DNA of 64,000 bases, taken from Takakia lepidozioides. Lineage: Eukaryota; Streptophyta; Takakiopsida; Takakiales; Takakiaceae. The stretch is taken from NCBI GenBank assembly GCA_030704615.1, contig CM060731.1:16182001-16246000 (forward strand). Direction: 5' to 3'. Numbering within the stretch: the first letter of the stretch is position 1; every line of letters begins with the position of its first letter. Below, piece after piece: positions 12,247 through 23,810 of this stretch. The translations under genes and the position numbers were made by a program. The notes under the pieces were generated by a model, which worked only from the letters and a program-made list of their open reading frames with translations, was not told the DNA's origin and made no database searches.

Positions 12247-13737
12247 TTACTCGATGCAAATTCCCAACTGTACCCCACAGTGGATATGAACACGCACATG
12301 AGGAAGCAAATCAGCCTTGTATGCCAATTGTTTGTCCTCATCAGGTGGTGGCCTATCATGTGCATGGCTATTGCCCTCCAAGAGCTCACCACCCCAAGCC
12401 ACCACCCCTGAGAATGTAGCAAATGTGGGCATCATGTTCCTATGATCCACTGCTACATTCCCAATAAACCGCACTGGGAGCAGTGCACGTCGACCATCCC
12501 CTGACTGCCATTCCGGCCTGTAGGATATCATTTCCTCCCAAAAGTCCAAAGTAAAGCCCATCGGGTATAACACAGCCCCACCAACAAACACATCATAAGA
12601 CATCGCGTCTGTAACAATGGCTTTAGCTCTCATGACAGAGCCATCTGTAGGATGATCTGGCTGCAATCGAATAAAGAGCTCATGGCGTGTAATCCCTCGT
12701 GTCTTCTCTGAACCGCCCAAAGATGTTTGAATTTGGAAAGGACAAGGCTCCAAATCCGTCTCTGTAAGGCCCAAGCCTGCAATTGCTGCTCTCCCCAACA
12801 TCAATGGTTGTGCTCCCGAGTCCAACAAGACCCACAGTGGCCTATACCTCCTCCCGGTTGGGCCATCCAATTGAAACACTCCGTCCTGATTGTCCACCAG
12901 GACTACCCCAGGAGTCACCATGTTGCGCTCAATGGCTGGCCTAGTTGGTAACTCCTGCAACCTTGCAGCTGCCGCTTGCCATGGCGCAGCTGTGGCTGAC
13001 TTCACCCTTGAATCCAAAGCATCCATAGACTGCACCTTATTTGCTATCTCTGCAGATAGTACCAATGCATCACCATTCTCACAGAGTTTAGCTGCTAGTC
13101 TGAACACAGCAGCTGGCCGAATCCCCGGCATTGCAATGGTCATTGCAGAAAACAATGGAGCTTGGCAAACCACCATAGCCACCCCCAACAATGTACTGGC
13201 TGCACCTTGTTTTCCAGTATCATCCACTGGCATCCCCCGAGCCATGCCAACTCTTCCGATTGGCACTCTTGCAGGCTCTACCTCTGACACACTTGGACGA
13301 GCCAGCACCATTGATGGTGTGGTTGGCATTGTCTCAACCAATGTGGAAAGACTGGGGAAGCCTTGTCTGTCGACTTGTTTCCCCTCAAAATCCACATCCG
13401 CTCCTCTTGGCTCAGGAGCACGCGTTGCTGCTCGTGTGACAGCAGCAGCAGAGTCCAATACCTGCAATGGCCCTGCAAGTGCGGCTCCACACATGAAGCC
13501 CATACCAATCTGATCTTCTCTAGGCATAGGAGGTTGTGCATGTGGGGCTTGAACCTCAAGCCTTGGAGCTGGCGCAACATAAGTAGTGGCAATGGCAGCA
13601 AGACGTTGCTCTAGCTGGGCAAGTCTATCCACCATGCTTTGGTCATGACCTTGACCCTGACCCTGTGCTCTTTGGTTTTGGTTACGACCTCCACCACGAC
13701 CTCTGCCTCCTCTACCTCTCTGGACTACATTGCCTCG
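12247..13737 (-). pseudogene. Gypsy protease region (retropepsin) with N-terminal linker
   Basis: The frame continues directly from gag after a single TGA (13738-13740) through a basic RG-rich stretch. It then contains a long linker and an aspartic protease with WVLLDSGAQPLMLGRAAIAG (DSGA catalytic box) and a downstream YDVFVGGAVLYPMG segment matching the second retropepsin motif. The same frame closes at 12247, and coding potential continues in a shifted frame (HQAWQEANPLVSEG) into the methyltransferase. Role: cleavage of the polyprotein. The long linker before the DSGA box is larger than usual for Ty3 elements. Confidence 0.8.
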
Positions 13738-14952
13738 TCATCGGCCACCATTGTTCCCTTGGAACTGGTCTGGCCGTAGTTCAGGATGCAAGCCATAACA
13801 ATGGGCCTCCTCATGCCCATACTTTCCACAATGCCAACACTGTAGTTGTGTAGGCTGTGCCTCTGCCGGCCCTTTGCCTCTCTCCGGGCAATCTTTCTTG
13901 ACATGGGGTCCTCCACAATCCCAACATGACACACTCGTTTGTTGCTGGCCTGAGAATGAAGGGAGAGACCTCTGAATGTGAGATCCTCTATGGCCTTCCC
14001 TAGGCTTCATCTGAGCCCCCTTGTTGCCTTGAGCACGTTGGGGAGTTGGTTGTTGTTGGCTAGGAACTCCACTTCGTTGTGTCTCCTTACCAAATCCCAC
14101 CATTAGTACCCATTCCTCCACCATATTGAGTTCTATCCGCTCTGCCAGCAAAAACACATTTGCTAAGGTGGGTTGGGCTACTTGTAAGAGAGTTGCATCC
14201 CGCACCCTTCTCCTCAGCTCCTTGTCCAGGATCCCATACCAGAATTGGACTGCTTGAGCTTCTGTAACCCCTTGGGTTACGTTTATCAAGCGCCTCATGC
14301 GAGTGTAAGCCTTCCTCAAACTCTCAATAGACCTTCGTTGGAACTCTTGCAAGCTCCGCAACTTCTCTGTCATTATCCCTTGGTAGTTTCTCCTCAACTC
14401 CTCGAAGAACTCCACAACTGGGTTAAAGGCAGGCACGGGTGCTGGTGCTGCAGTAGGAGCTTGAGTGGATTTCCCAGCTCTTGTACCACTTGTCCCACTA
14501 CTAATGTTTGCAGTTAGAGATGTTTGTGTAGCTGCTGGTGTCGCCGCTGCCCTTGTGCCTCTAGTGATGGAGACATAGTTAGGTGATCAATACTCTCGCC
14601 ACTCCTCAATCTCCACCGCATGTCCCCGCCTAAATTCATGGTAATCATCCATGGGCGGCCCCTCAAGGTGCTGGTATAGCCCCTTCCACGCCATAAAAGG
14701 CGTAAACAGTTGTGGATTGCGCATTTGCTACAAATCACACCAACTGTCAAACTTTTGTATGAAGTCATCAAGCTCGATGGTGCCCACAGCTCCAGAGTAC
14801 CTACGTGGCCCCTTGGTAGCTCCATACATCTCTTCCATCGTGTCCCACAACAATGGCACGGAAATGACTTGCACCCTCGGCGAGAATCCTCCTGACTCCG
14901 AGTCTGAACCTTCCTTAGAAGACACTGAAGGTGAAGGTGGCCTAAGCCGCAC
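13738..14952 (-). pseudogene. Gypsy gag with two zinc knuckles
   Basis: The capsid-like region includes IELDDFIQKFDSWCD and, after a TAG (14728-14730), FMAWKGLYQHLEGPP. It continues through VEFFEELRRNYQGIM and QAVQFWYGILDKELRRRV, typical of plant gypsy gag. Two zinc knuckles follow: CWDCGGPHVKKDC (three instead of four residues before His) and canonical CWHCGKYGHEEAHC. TGA at about 14587-14589 and at 13738-13740 interrupt the frame. Gag and pol appear to be one original frame, because coding continues in phase after the 13738 stop. The true start codon is uncertain and may lie nearer 15050. Confidence 0.8.
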
Positions 14953-15059
14953 ACCTCATCTTGTGTACCCACTAGTATTGCCGGTGCTCGTACCGGCACT
15001 CCCCTCAACAACTGGTGGCACCTCCGTGATGAAATCTCACAACCCAACCGGTTGTCAAC

Positions 15060-16107
15060 CTGTCTCTAATCCCCACTTTCTACAAGGTAACCGGGTAGAG
15101 AACCTGTTGCGGCCTATGGCTTAGACTAATACTACGTTCGTAACATAAACCTACACCTGCACCTGCATCCACCGCAAGCACTCATATGGTCTGCTGGTCA
15201 TTAACCCAGCCTCACCATAAGAGAAACAATGATGGTATGACTGGTCATCACCCCAGCCTCACCACCGACAGCACGCTCTAGGATTGGCCGGTGATCAAAT
15301 CCAGACCAACCTCCTATGAAAACAAGCGCCCACACAAAACTGACATATGAACACAATGAACTTGCTCACTTCACCTTCTTGCTCTCCTCAAGCTTAAATT
15401 GAAAGCCACACTTGGAAAGCATGCTCCACACATGCGCCACTTGCTTGGTCAATCACTTGCTTCACCAAGAGCAATCCAAGAACTCATAGAACTAGCAAAA
15501 GCACTCCCTTCTAGCGCCGCCTTCGCTTGCTTGTTTGTCAACCAAATGAAACCCCACTTGGCTTCATTTCACCATGGATAGAACAACCACTTCTTAGCTT
15601 CTCTTGAGCTACTCAATCCTCCTCAAGCTACCCTTGTTGTACTCCTTCTATGGTGTTTCCAACCCAAGCATGTGCCGCTCTTTGGCTTCTCTTCACACCC
15701 ATAAACAAGTACTAGAGCTTGCTCTTGAAACCTTAGTGTTTATCTTCTCCACACACAAGGCGCTTCTCTTGTGATACAAGAGCTCTTTTCCAAGCTCTCA
15801 AACCCTTAGTGCACATACAAGCACTTACCTTGCAAAACCATGCAAGCTTTATGATACAAGAGCTCTCTCCTTAAGCTCTCCACCTCTGCAAAGTCTTGTA
15901 ACTCAAGAGCTCTCTCCTTGAGCTCTCCACCTCATTGATTGATGCAATGAAAAAACACTCCTCCTTGCAACACCTTGCAAGCCTTGTGAGATACTTGAGC
16001 TTTCTTACCTCTCTCACTCCTTAGTGTACACCAACACAAGTGCTAAAACTAATCCTTACACTCCGCACTCACAAGCATAAGGTGATCTTCTTGTAGTGAT
16101 AATGGAA
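15060..16107 (-). other. Untranslated leader or U5 of the gypsy element
   Basis: About 1 kb without convincing coding, between the 355-bp repeat block at the outer end and gag. It contains imperfect repeats of AAGAGCTCTCTCCTTGAGCT type (15840-15930) and repeated CTTGCAAG motifs. No clear initiator-tRNA primer-binding site was found, so the LTR/leader border at this end is unresolved. Confidence 0.5.
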
Positions 16108-16462
16108 GTGAACACACAATGGAACACTCCACTCATGAATCCACTCAATCACATAAACTAAGTCAAGCCAAGGGCACCTTTGCTAAAAGAATCCACCCTA
16201 CAAAGCCCTCACCACACTCCCTCTCAATACCTAGAGCTATGGAGGTGGGAGAGGCTCATGGAGGCTCAACTACAAGAAGATGAGCCCTCCTCAACCCTCA
16301 AAGGGGAAAACCCATCCCCATATCCCAAGTGAGGCTTGACACCTCACTTGGCATGTGAGACCAAATGAAGTCCCAACACACAAAATATAAATATAAATAT
16401 CTAAAATGTCCTAGTTAACTAGAAGTAGGTAATTCTAGTTAACCATGACGAAAACCATGACA
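16108..16462 (-). repeat. 5' LTR block of the gypsy element
   Basis: Nearly identical to 6942-7297 (355 versus 356 bases) and ends CATGACA, followed by AGAG. It lacks the 87-bp segment that completes the 3' LTR. Confidence 0.75.
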
Positions 16463-16466
16463 AGAG

Positions 16467-17481
16467 CCATGTCCTTGCTCATGACTTGTGTAGTCACACT
16501 GACTGCCTTGAGCTTAGCTTGAAACCGTTCAATTGGGTCTTGAAGAAGGGTGCCAAATTGGGACCATGACGTTTTCAGCCCTTGTTTAAAGGAGGGGATC
16601 TTTAGGAGAGAAGTATTAAGTTTGTAGATACCTTTACATCTGGACTGGGTATTAGGGATTTTTAGAGAGGCTGAAATGAATGCATGGTCGAAACCTTGCA
16701 AGATTGGGGTTTGAGGGTTTCTAGTGATCCATTGGACAATGTTTAGGGAGCAGTAAAAACTGTCTAGCATTTGAAGATCTGGTAAGTTTCTGTTGTTTGA
16801 CCAGGTGAAGGTCGGAAGCTAGGATGATAGCGGCACGTTATGGGAAATTGAAATAGCTTCCACCAGATTGTGCGAATGAGAGAGGTTGTTCCAGTTGTCC
16901 ATTTCCAGTGTAGTTGGGTTGAAAGCAGAAGGGCATCTCCGATCCTCTGGGGCTTCGACCATGTTGAAGTCTCCCATGATCACCCAACTGTCCACGAAGT
17001 CAACTTCTTTCAGCTTGTTGTCAAGGGCAGTCCAGAAGTCTGCCCTTTCAGCGGTCGAGTTGGGTGTATAGATGTTAACGATGCCTAGTGTTCCTGCGTT
17101 GTTGGGAAGGTCGAGGGCACAATATTGGGCCCTTTCCCAGAACCCATGAAGCCTCGCAACAGAGGCGGGAGTGAAGAGAGGGAGGAGGATTGATGTTCCC
17201 CCTCTTGAACCTGTGGATGTTGGTTTCCAGAGAGAGTTGCTGATTGGCCATAAATGATCAGTGTGCTGGGAAATTTTCTGGGTATCTAGTTTGTGTTCTT
17301 GAAAGGAAATGATGGCATCCTGCCGGAGCATTGGCTGCAGCCAGTCTCTAAGCCTGACGCTTTTTAGGGAGTCTGGGCCTTGCCCCAACCCCCTGATGTT
17401 CCACGATGATAAGCTAATCAACATGTGGGTGGAATAGAAGGCTGAGGGTGTTAATCTCATTCGATGGCCCAGGGGTATCAT
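16467..17481 (-). pseudogene. LINE endonuclease domain
   Basis: Begins near LISLSSWNIRGLGQ, the N-terminal catalytic Asn box of L1-type apurinic/apyrimidinic endonucleases. It continues with IISFQEHKLD (catalytic Glu region), GIVNIYTPN and WVIMGDFNMVEAPEDR (GDFN box). A shift near 16820 moves the frame to LDSFYCSLNIVQWITRN and LKAVSVTTQVMSKDMAL, where the gypsy element is inserted. This domain would nick target DNA during target-primed reverse transcription. Confidence 0.85.
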
Positions 17482-18430
17482 AGAAAAGGCAGACCCTACG
17501 ATCTGTCGGGAGGAGAGACTAGAGTTGACCTAGTGAAAGGCAGGGGGGGTTTGGGTAGAACCTTCTTGAATTTGATTATAACCACATTGGTTGGGGGCAA
17601 ATGGGGCAGCACTACTATAGATTAACGTTTTTATGACTACGGGTGATATAAACCTTGGTAATCATGACTATATGTGTGACTACGAAGTGATGAAACCCAT
17701 TGTTGGGCGAATTTTAATATATTTTAATCTAATGTAGTCATACGTTTTACTACATGACTAGGAGCCGCGGTCAAACAGTGTTGACCAAGAACATAGGCTT
17801 GGTTTATATAACTAGTAGTCATACGCAATACTACACGTCAGACACGTGCCACGTAAGCTTATGACTAAATGACTACACCACTACTACACACTGATGACAT
17901 GTCATATAAGCTTATGACTACATGACTACTGGAGGTTTCACATCTCTGTTTTTATGATTACATCACTACACGTGGCATCTTAAGGCATGTACATGAATGG
18001 GTTCATCCATTGGATGACCTCATCCATCTATCTTAAACGAAGCACTTGTCATATGTGAACATATGTCCATTTGATATTGGCAAAATATTGGACCTGGAGC
18101 TCGAAGCAGTTTGCAGTTTCACTATGTAGTGGCGTGGGCAAATATCACGAAGTAGTAAGTAGCATACTTCATTGAGTCATGCAGTTTGCAGACTTCAAAT
18201 TGACTTGTAATCATCGTCCCTGTTTGCAGTCTTCAAGTGTACAATTTGATACATTCCCCCCTTCATGACATTGGTATTCGACTATATAACGAGTTCTTTT
18301 AGTGATGTTGAAGCCGGACAAGGTCACAATTGGTTGCGTTTGCAATGAATGTGCGAGCTTGGTAGACCTGAAATTGGACAGCCTCAAAATGGGAATAGTA
18401 TGAGAGGTATTTGTTCTAAACTCTACCTGG

Positions 18431-18560
18431 GTGGACATGTATTTTGAATGTGGTAGCATCAAGGATGACAAGGGAGTGTTCAATGATATGGCCAAACAAG
18501 ATGTGGTGTCTTGGAATGCAATGATTGCAGGATATGCCCAGCATGGTTGTCATAGGAGGG
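18431..18560 (+). pseudogene. PLS-class PPR repeat fragment captured in CACTA DNA
   Basis: About 40 residues match the pentatricopeptide consensus of plant PLS proteins: VDMYFECGSIKDDKGVFND followed by KQDVVSWNAMIAGYAQHG. No start, targeting peptide or further repeats are present. It lies between the CACTA-like left end and the TNP2 gene, so it is best read as a captured or relic gene fragment. PLS-class PPRs act in organelle RNA processing. Confidence 0.7.
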
Positions 18561-19725
18561 AGGCCCTACAAGTAATTATAGGCATTCACTATGTCATTTC
18601 CCAAAAAACCACCAACTGCGAGGGCGGCGGTACCTCCATTCTCTTCTCCTCTCTCCCCGTTTGTCGAGGGTTTTTGCCATATAAGAGTCTGTTCATACCA
18701 GTGCATGGTTCTCCCATTCTAATTCCACAGTGAGAATAGAGGCATCTTATGTCAAGAGAGAGGGGGCAAATTTACTTTGGCAATGATGATGGCCTAGATG
18801 AAAAATATGGATTGCTGGTGCAGCTCTAGAGGTCTGTCAGTTGTGGACAAGGAGGATTGATATGCGATTGATATGCCTCCAGTAGCAGCCATATTGTTTG
18901 TTTCACTGTAGGCAGAAACCAAGGCCCATCTGATGCCAAGCTGCCCCATTTAATCCAGCCTGAACCACATAGTTCCTTTCAATCTCTTCCTTCTCTTCAT
19001 TTTTTTTGAAAGGTCTTTTTAAACCGTTTTGCTGGATTGCAGGGTTGTGTGTCATACCCCCCAATTCAACACTCATATTTGATGTTGAGTTTGTGGGCAA
19101 AGCTTAAGAGCCTTGTTTCTCAACGACTACCAGCGAGACATATATCACTGGTAAACATGTCTCTGGGAATTTGCTTTATACTTGCTTTTCAGGGGGGGGG
19201 GGGGGGGATTTAGCAGTTGGCAAAGCTCTAATGGGATGAGGATGTGAAAGTTGGTGTTGGTTTATTTTTCCACTAATGTGTGACACAGAAGTCGTATACT
19301 GGGCACTTCCTTACTAGCTCAGTGGGCTGAAAACTGATTGCACGACTGTTTGAACTCACCTCTCTAATGCTTTGCTTTTCCTGATATGCCATACGCTTGC
19401 CATGACAGCTTGGTCAAGACGAAATAAATCTGCCTGCTTGTGGATATTGGATTGCAAGATTGCCACCACAAGTAAGTGATGTGTACGATATGGTATAATT
19501 GCAGGTCTTCCACCACAACCAAGTGTGTAAGTATTTTACTCGTGAAATAGCTTTGAACCACCAAAAACCTCCCATGTTGGTCACAGTTGACTGGAATTCT
19601 TTAATTTCGTTTTGTGGTTAGGGCAGGGGGTGAAGGCAGACTTGGGGTAGTGTTGCTCATGAAGGACACATCCATACATTGGTGTGGAGGCTATGATGAC
19701 AGCCATAGCCTGACATTGTAAGATT

Positions 19726-20229
19726 TTGGCAGAATTGCAGTGCAGCAATGTGATAGCGGGTCATTTTCCTGGAGATGAGAGAAAAAAACTAGATAAGATT
19801 ATGATTCAATTGCAAGCTAGAGAGGGGGTGGGGAGCAAGCCAACTGATGTTCCACTGGGATGGTTACAGGTCTCTCAACAATCTGACCACTCAATGGCGA
19901 CAGCAGATGCGAGCGATTCAGAGTGGGTAGAAGGGGTGAAGATGCACAGGGCCAGGTTTGCAGGATATTGCTATGCATGCCACCCCGTCTACAACTCTGG
20001 CAAAGAATTGACAGGATCAAAGCGTGAATTGTACCAATATCAGTCTGGATATTGCCCTGGCGTAGATGTATGCCAAATGTGGCAATATGTTGTTGTAGTT
20101 GAAGCTAGACAAAGGCCCAAGGATGTGGGTATGGGATTTTTTGATATAGGGATATTACTGCAGGTTGCCAGCGATGAAATCAGTGCTAATAGTTGCACAC
20201 TGGAAGATATTAGAAGTGTAGAATGGTGA
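19726..20229 (+). CDS. Unrecognised open frame of about 167 codons
   Basis: An uninterrupted plus-strand frame within CACTA territory. It contains two cysteine-containing stretches (RFAGYCYACHPVYN and SGYCPGVDVCQMWQYVVVVE) but no family I recognise. It could be an exon of the element or chance. Other frames in the interval look no better. Function unknown. Confidence 0.25.
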   Translation: MAELQCSNVIAGHFPGDERKKLDKIMIQLQAREGVGSKPTDVPLGWLQVSQQSDHSMATADASDSEWVEGVKMHRARFAGYCYACHPVYNSGKELTGSKRELYQYQSGYCPGVDVCQMWQYVVVVEARQRPKDVGMGFFDIGILLQVASDEISANSCTLEDIRSVEW

Positions 20230-20722
20230 AGTGCCAAAACTGGGTCACTTCCCAACTTCTGGGTGCCAATGTTTTACAATCTGGATATGAATAAATGGCC
20301 CTACTAGTGGCCAATCCACTAGTGCTTGATCACAACAGCTTATAGCATGGAGGAATTGTGAGCATATTTGAATATCAATGTTCATTGACAGTTGGTACCC
20401 AAAAAATGTGACTACATGGGGACAGAAGAGTACATTTATTTGGAATGACAGGTAATACATGCACAAGGGTAGCATATCTAATTGCCATCGACTGAATCCG
20501 TGTCTGTGAATATGGAGGTATCTGTGTCATCATCACTGACCATAGCCTCAACGTCGGTGGAGGTATCTGTGTCTTCATGACAGACCTGCTGGTCAACTGG
20601 GGGTTGTACCTCGCGTCGTCGGTATGGGGGTCGGTACAATGAGGCCAGCTGCTCTGGTGTCACTGTCTGAATTCGGTTGTGAGTTCGGCCAGTAGTCAAT
20701 GTCTCTTGTAGTTGTTGTGGAG

Positions 20723-23700
20723 CTAACAGCCTTCAACTCTTCTCAGATCATCAATAGAAATTGAGATATCACACACCACTCTCCGTGATCGGGGGCTCTT
20801 CTCCAATACAACTTTCCATTGTCGTTCCTTCACACACTCAGAGAAAAAGACTTGATCAACCTGTACTGGCAATACAAAAGGCTGTTCAGAGGGTGGTAGC
20901 ATTTGATTGAAATTGACCAACGTGAAGCCACAATCATCTTCCTTCATTGATCTGGGTTGACGACCCCAATTTTGGGCCCGTACCCAGGAGCACAAAAACA
21001 CTACAGGCCGTGTAGTGCCATAGTCAATCTGCAAAATCTCCCTGATAAGACCCACATACCGTACAGATTCCGTCCATGCTTGAAAACTGATGAGACTCCA
21101 CAATCAAAGGATGCCATACTCGATGTGTTCATGCCTGGGGATGTAGCCTGTAATGGTTGCCATATCCTGACATACTTGTATGTCAAGGCATAATATGATG
21201 GGGGTCTTGAAAGATCCAGTAATTCTTGTCGTACGCCATCTTCAAGCACATGTTCTTGAATTCCAGATAGATGTTCCGTACAGCATTTGGCAGCCAAGCA
21301 GCAAATGGAGGACAATCATCCATTTGTGGACTCCTCTTCATATTTCCTGGCACAAAATGTCGAGGCTATTTAGCCAACACAGACTAAGCATGGGGCAGTA
21401 CAAAAAGATCAAATCAACAAAATATTCAGATCTGAAAGGGTGTGGACTTACTTCAACATATCGGATATGCTTGGATGATTTTGAATGATGTAATCGTGTA
21501 CAATAGCATGCAAGTCACCCAATTTCCGAGGTTTGCCGGCTCCTTCCAAAACTACGCCGGCCACAGATTCTTCCTCATCTGCATCCCACACCCTTCGTGC
21601 GGTTCCATCATATCCTGCCATATACTCCGTGCAAAATCCTAGAGCTTCATAAAAAATGTATCCTTGAGCCATGCTGCCCTCGGGTTTTGCCATGTTCCGG
21701 ACGTACCCCTTCATTTCTTTCATTGCCCGCTTCATAATGGGGTACATCCAACGTGATGCCACAGGACCACATAAATCGAGCTCGTCCACTAGGTGGACAA
21801 GCAGATGTGTCATCACATCAAAGAATGATGGTGGGAACTCTTTCTCCATTAGACAGAGAGTAACAACTGCTTCATGTTTCAACTCCTCATACTCTGCAGG
21901 ATTCACTACTTTTGCACACAACCTCCTAAATACACGACATACTCGCAAAATTGTAGTGCGCACACCTGTTGCCATGAGCCCACGAATAGCCAACGGTAAA
22001 ATTTGGTGCATGAACACATGGTAATCATGTGATTTCATGCCAGATAGTTTTTTCTTTACCACGTGTTTTTTGAAAGCTGATGCGTATCCTGTGGGTACTT
22101 TAAGGTTTCGCACAGTGTCCAAGAAAACTTTCAACTCAGCTTCAGTCAGAACATAAGGAGCAGGGCATGATTAACGTATCTGCCCTGTCTGGATGTCGTT
22201 GCAACCACAATGATGGACGCAGCCCAAGTAATTCAAGATCACGCCAAACCTTCAATGTATCTTTCTCCCCAAAAATAGTCTTAATGATATTCTCTGCAAA
22301 GTTCTTCTCGCAATGCATAGCATCAAACGTATGCCATATGAGGAGGCCCTCCCAGTAAGGCAAGGCATATAAGATTGATAATCGCTTCACTCCGTGAGAT
22401 TTGGAAGGGTCTGATGGCGTATCTGGTTTCCCCCCTGCTATCCATGCAATCAGGTCAATTGCACGTTTCTTATGCCGTTTGCGTTTGTGGAGCCACTCTA
22501 TGCTCAACACACCATTGAACAATCTTGATCTTCTATACGGATGGTTGTGGGCAAGAAATCTCCGATGGCCCAGGAACACAGTCTTCGAACATGCATGTAA
22601 ATGCTGTGAATCCACCTCGGGTCCACAGGCTGGACAACCAGCATAACCTTTAGTAACCTGACCCGTGAGCAAGCCATATGCAGGGTAATCATGGATTGAC
22701 CATAGCAGCAATGCCCGTAGCAAGAATTGGCGTTGTTGGAGAGCTTGGGAAACATCGTAAGCTATGATGCCTCTCCACAATTCCTGTAGCTCCTCTACTA
22801 GGGGCATCAAATACACATCAATGTTCGCAGATGTAACAGACTCCTTTCCAGGGATAAGGAGTGCTAACATGACGAAAAACTTCTTGTCATCAACCATGGA
22901 GGCAAATATAGTTGACCAACAGGATGGGCCATGTGCTCCAACTCGTGGATTGAGCACTGTATGGATTTACTCCATCTAAGGCTAATCCAAATCGTACATT
23001 TCGTGGTTCTGAAGCAAAATCCGCAAATGTGGAGTCAACGTGGGCCCAGGCTTTGCTATCAGCTGGATGTCGAACCAATCCATCCTGACTCTATGTCTGA
23101 AGTGCCATGTCATAAGGTGCGCGATTGATTTGCATCGATACATGCGTTTCAACCTTGGGATGACAGGGAAATGTCGTAGTATTTTTGGGTACAGTCCCAC
23201 GACCAGGAATGTAACGCGATGTCTTGCACTCCGGCAAAATTCTGCTTTTTCATTCTCCCCACGGAAGATTCGCAGGCATGGATCTGGGTGTACTGCAATC
23301 CCATCTTCGCAATCATAGTTCTAGCTTCATAATTAGTTTTCGGCAGAGAATTGTTTCGGCAAAAAACTTTTGCGCAACAATCCAAGAAGCTCATCCACAA
23401 AGCCATTGGTGCACTTGTGGGTGGTGCACAAGTTGAGCAAGTGCAAAGTAGCTTCAAATCGGCTGATCGAGCTCCCTTCGTAGAGTTTACACTGAGATTG
23501 TCGAAATAGCGTATCGTAGTTGGGGTCAACTCCGTGACTCAGGTTTGGGCCATTCTCTGCATTCTTTGCATTGTCCATGGATTCTTCCTCGTTGGGGGTC
23601 TTCGGCCCGAGTTCCACCATTAATCGGATCCTCCCTGTTTGCATCCGCAAACTCAAAAGCTTCCTGCAATGCTCGTTGAATTTCTGCCTCCACACCACCT

Positions 23701-23810
23701 TCATGATCCGTATTGTTCTCCCTTTCATTAGGCCCCTGCCCAAACTCAGCCCGATCCTCCTCGTCATCAGAATCAGCATGTCCCTGCATCCCGTGTTTCC
23801 CACGGTTCAT
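20723..23810 (-). pseudogene. TNP2-like CACTA transposase
   Basis: Blocks on the minus strand in order: YDTLFRQSQCKLYEGSSISR, LPKTNYEARTMIAKMGL, YPKILRHFPVIPRLKRMY, MVRHPADSKAWAHVD, RFGLALDGVNPY, FFVMLALLIPGKES, IDVYLMPLVEELQELWRG, HDYPAYGLLTGQVTKGY and HRRFLAHNHPYRR. These are all hallmarks of plant TNP2 transposases. A DUF4218-type region follows (MKSHDYHVFMHQILPLAIRG at about 22030) and then a DUF4216-type region (DDCGFTLVNFNQML at about 20930). The frame changes several times (near 23340, 23170, 22960 and 21300), so this is a pseudogene or has unresolved introns. The protein would excise and reinsert CACTA elements. Confidence 0.85.

Larger units (their letters stand above)
6855..16462 (-). 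mobile_element. Ty3/gypsy LTR retrotransposon with embedded C5 DNA methyltransferase and PHD finger
   Basis: The insertion is 9608 bases long, bounded by TGTCATG (6855-6861) and CATGACA (16456-16462), with AGAG directly outside both ends. Removing it plus one AGAG restores the LINE frame (SKDMAL joined to ERSRKIKAL), which is strong evidence for exact ends. Internal order on the minus strand: leader, gag with two zinc knuckles, retropepsin, cytosine-5 DNA methyltransferase, RT, RNase H, integrase, PHD finger, a purine-rich tract (minus strand of about 7385-7393), 3' LTR. RT-before-integrase order is the Ty3/gypsy arrangement. All ORFs carry stops or shifts, so this copy is dead. Confidence 0.9.
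3346..17520 (-). mobile_element. Decayed L1-type LINE, split by two later insertions
   Basis: On the minus strand an apurinic endonuclease segment (17481-16467) is followed, beyond the gypsy insertion, by a reverse transcriptase (6854-4600) and a C-terminal region (to about 3640). A 3' UTR with overlapping AATAAA signals near 3430-3440 ends in a C-run and an A-rich tail (plus strand 3399 to 3352). No ORF1 is visible, so the copy is probably 5'-truncated. It is interrupted at 6855-16462 by a Ty3/gypsy element and at about 5142-5807 by an AT-rich insertion, and has frameshifts and stops throughout. Target duplications of the LINE itself were not identified. Confidence 0.8.

Noticed and set aside
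12890-13513. A 207-codon plus-strand open frame
   Set aside because: It lies antisense to the gypsy protease region, which has clear retropepsin motifs.
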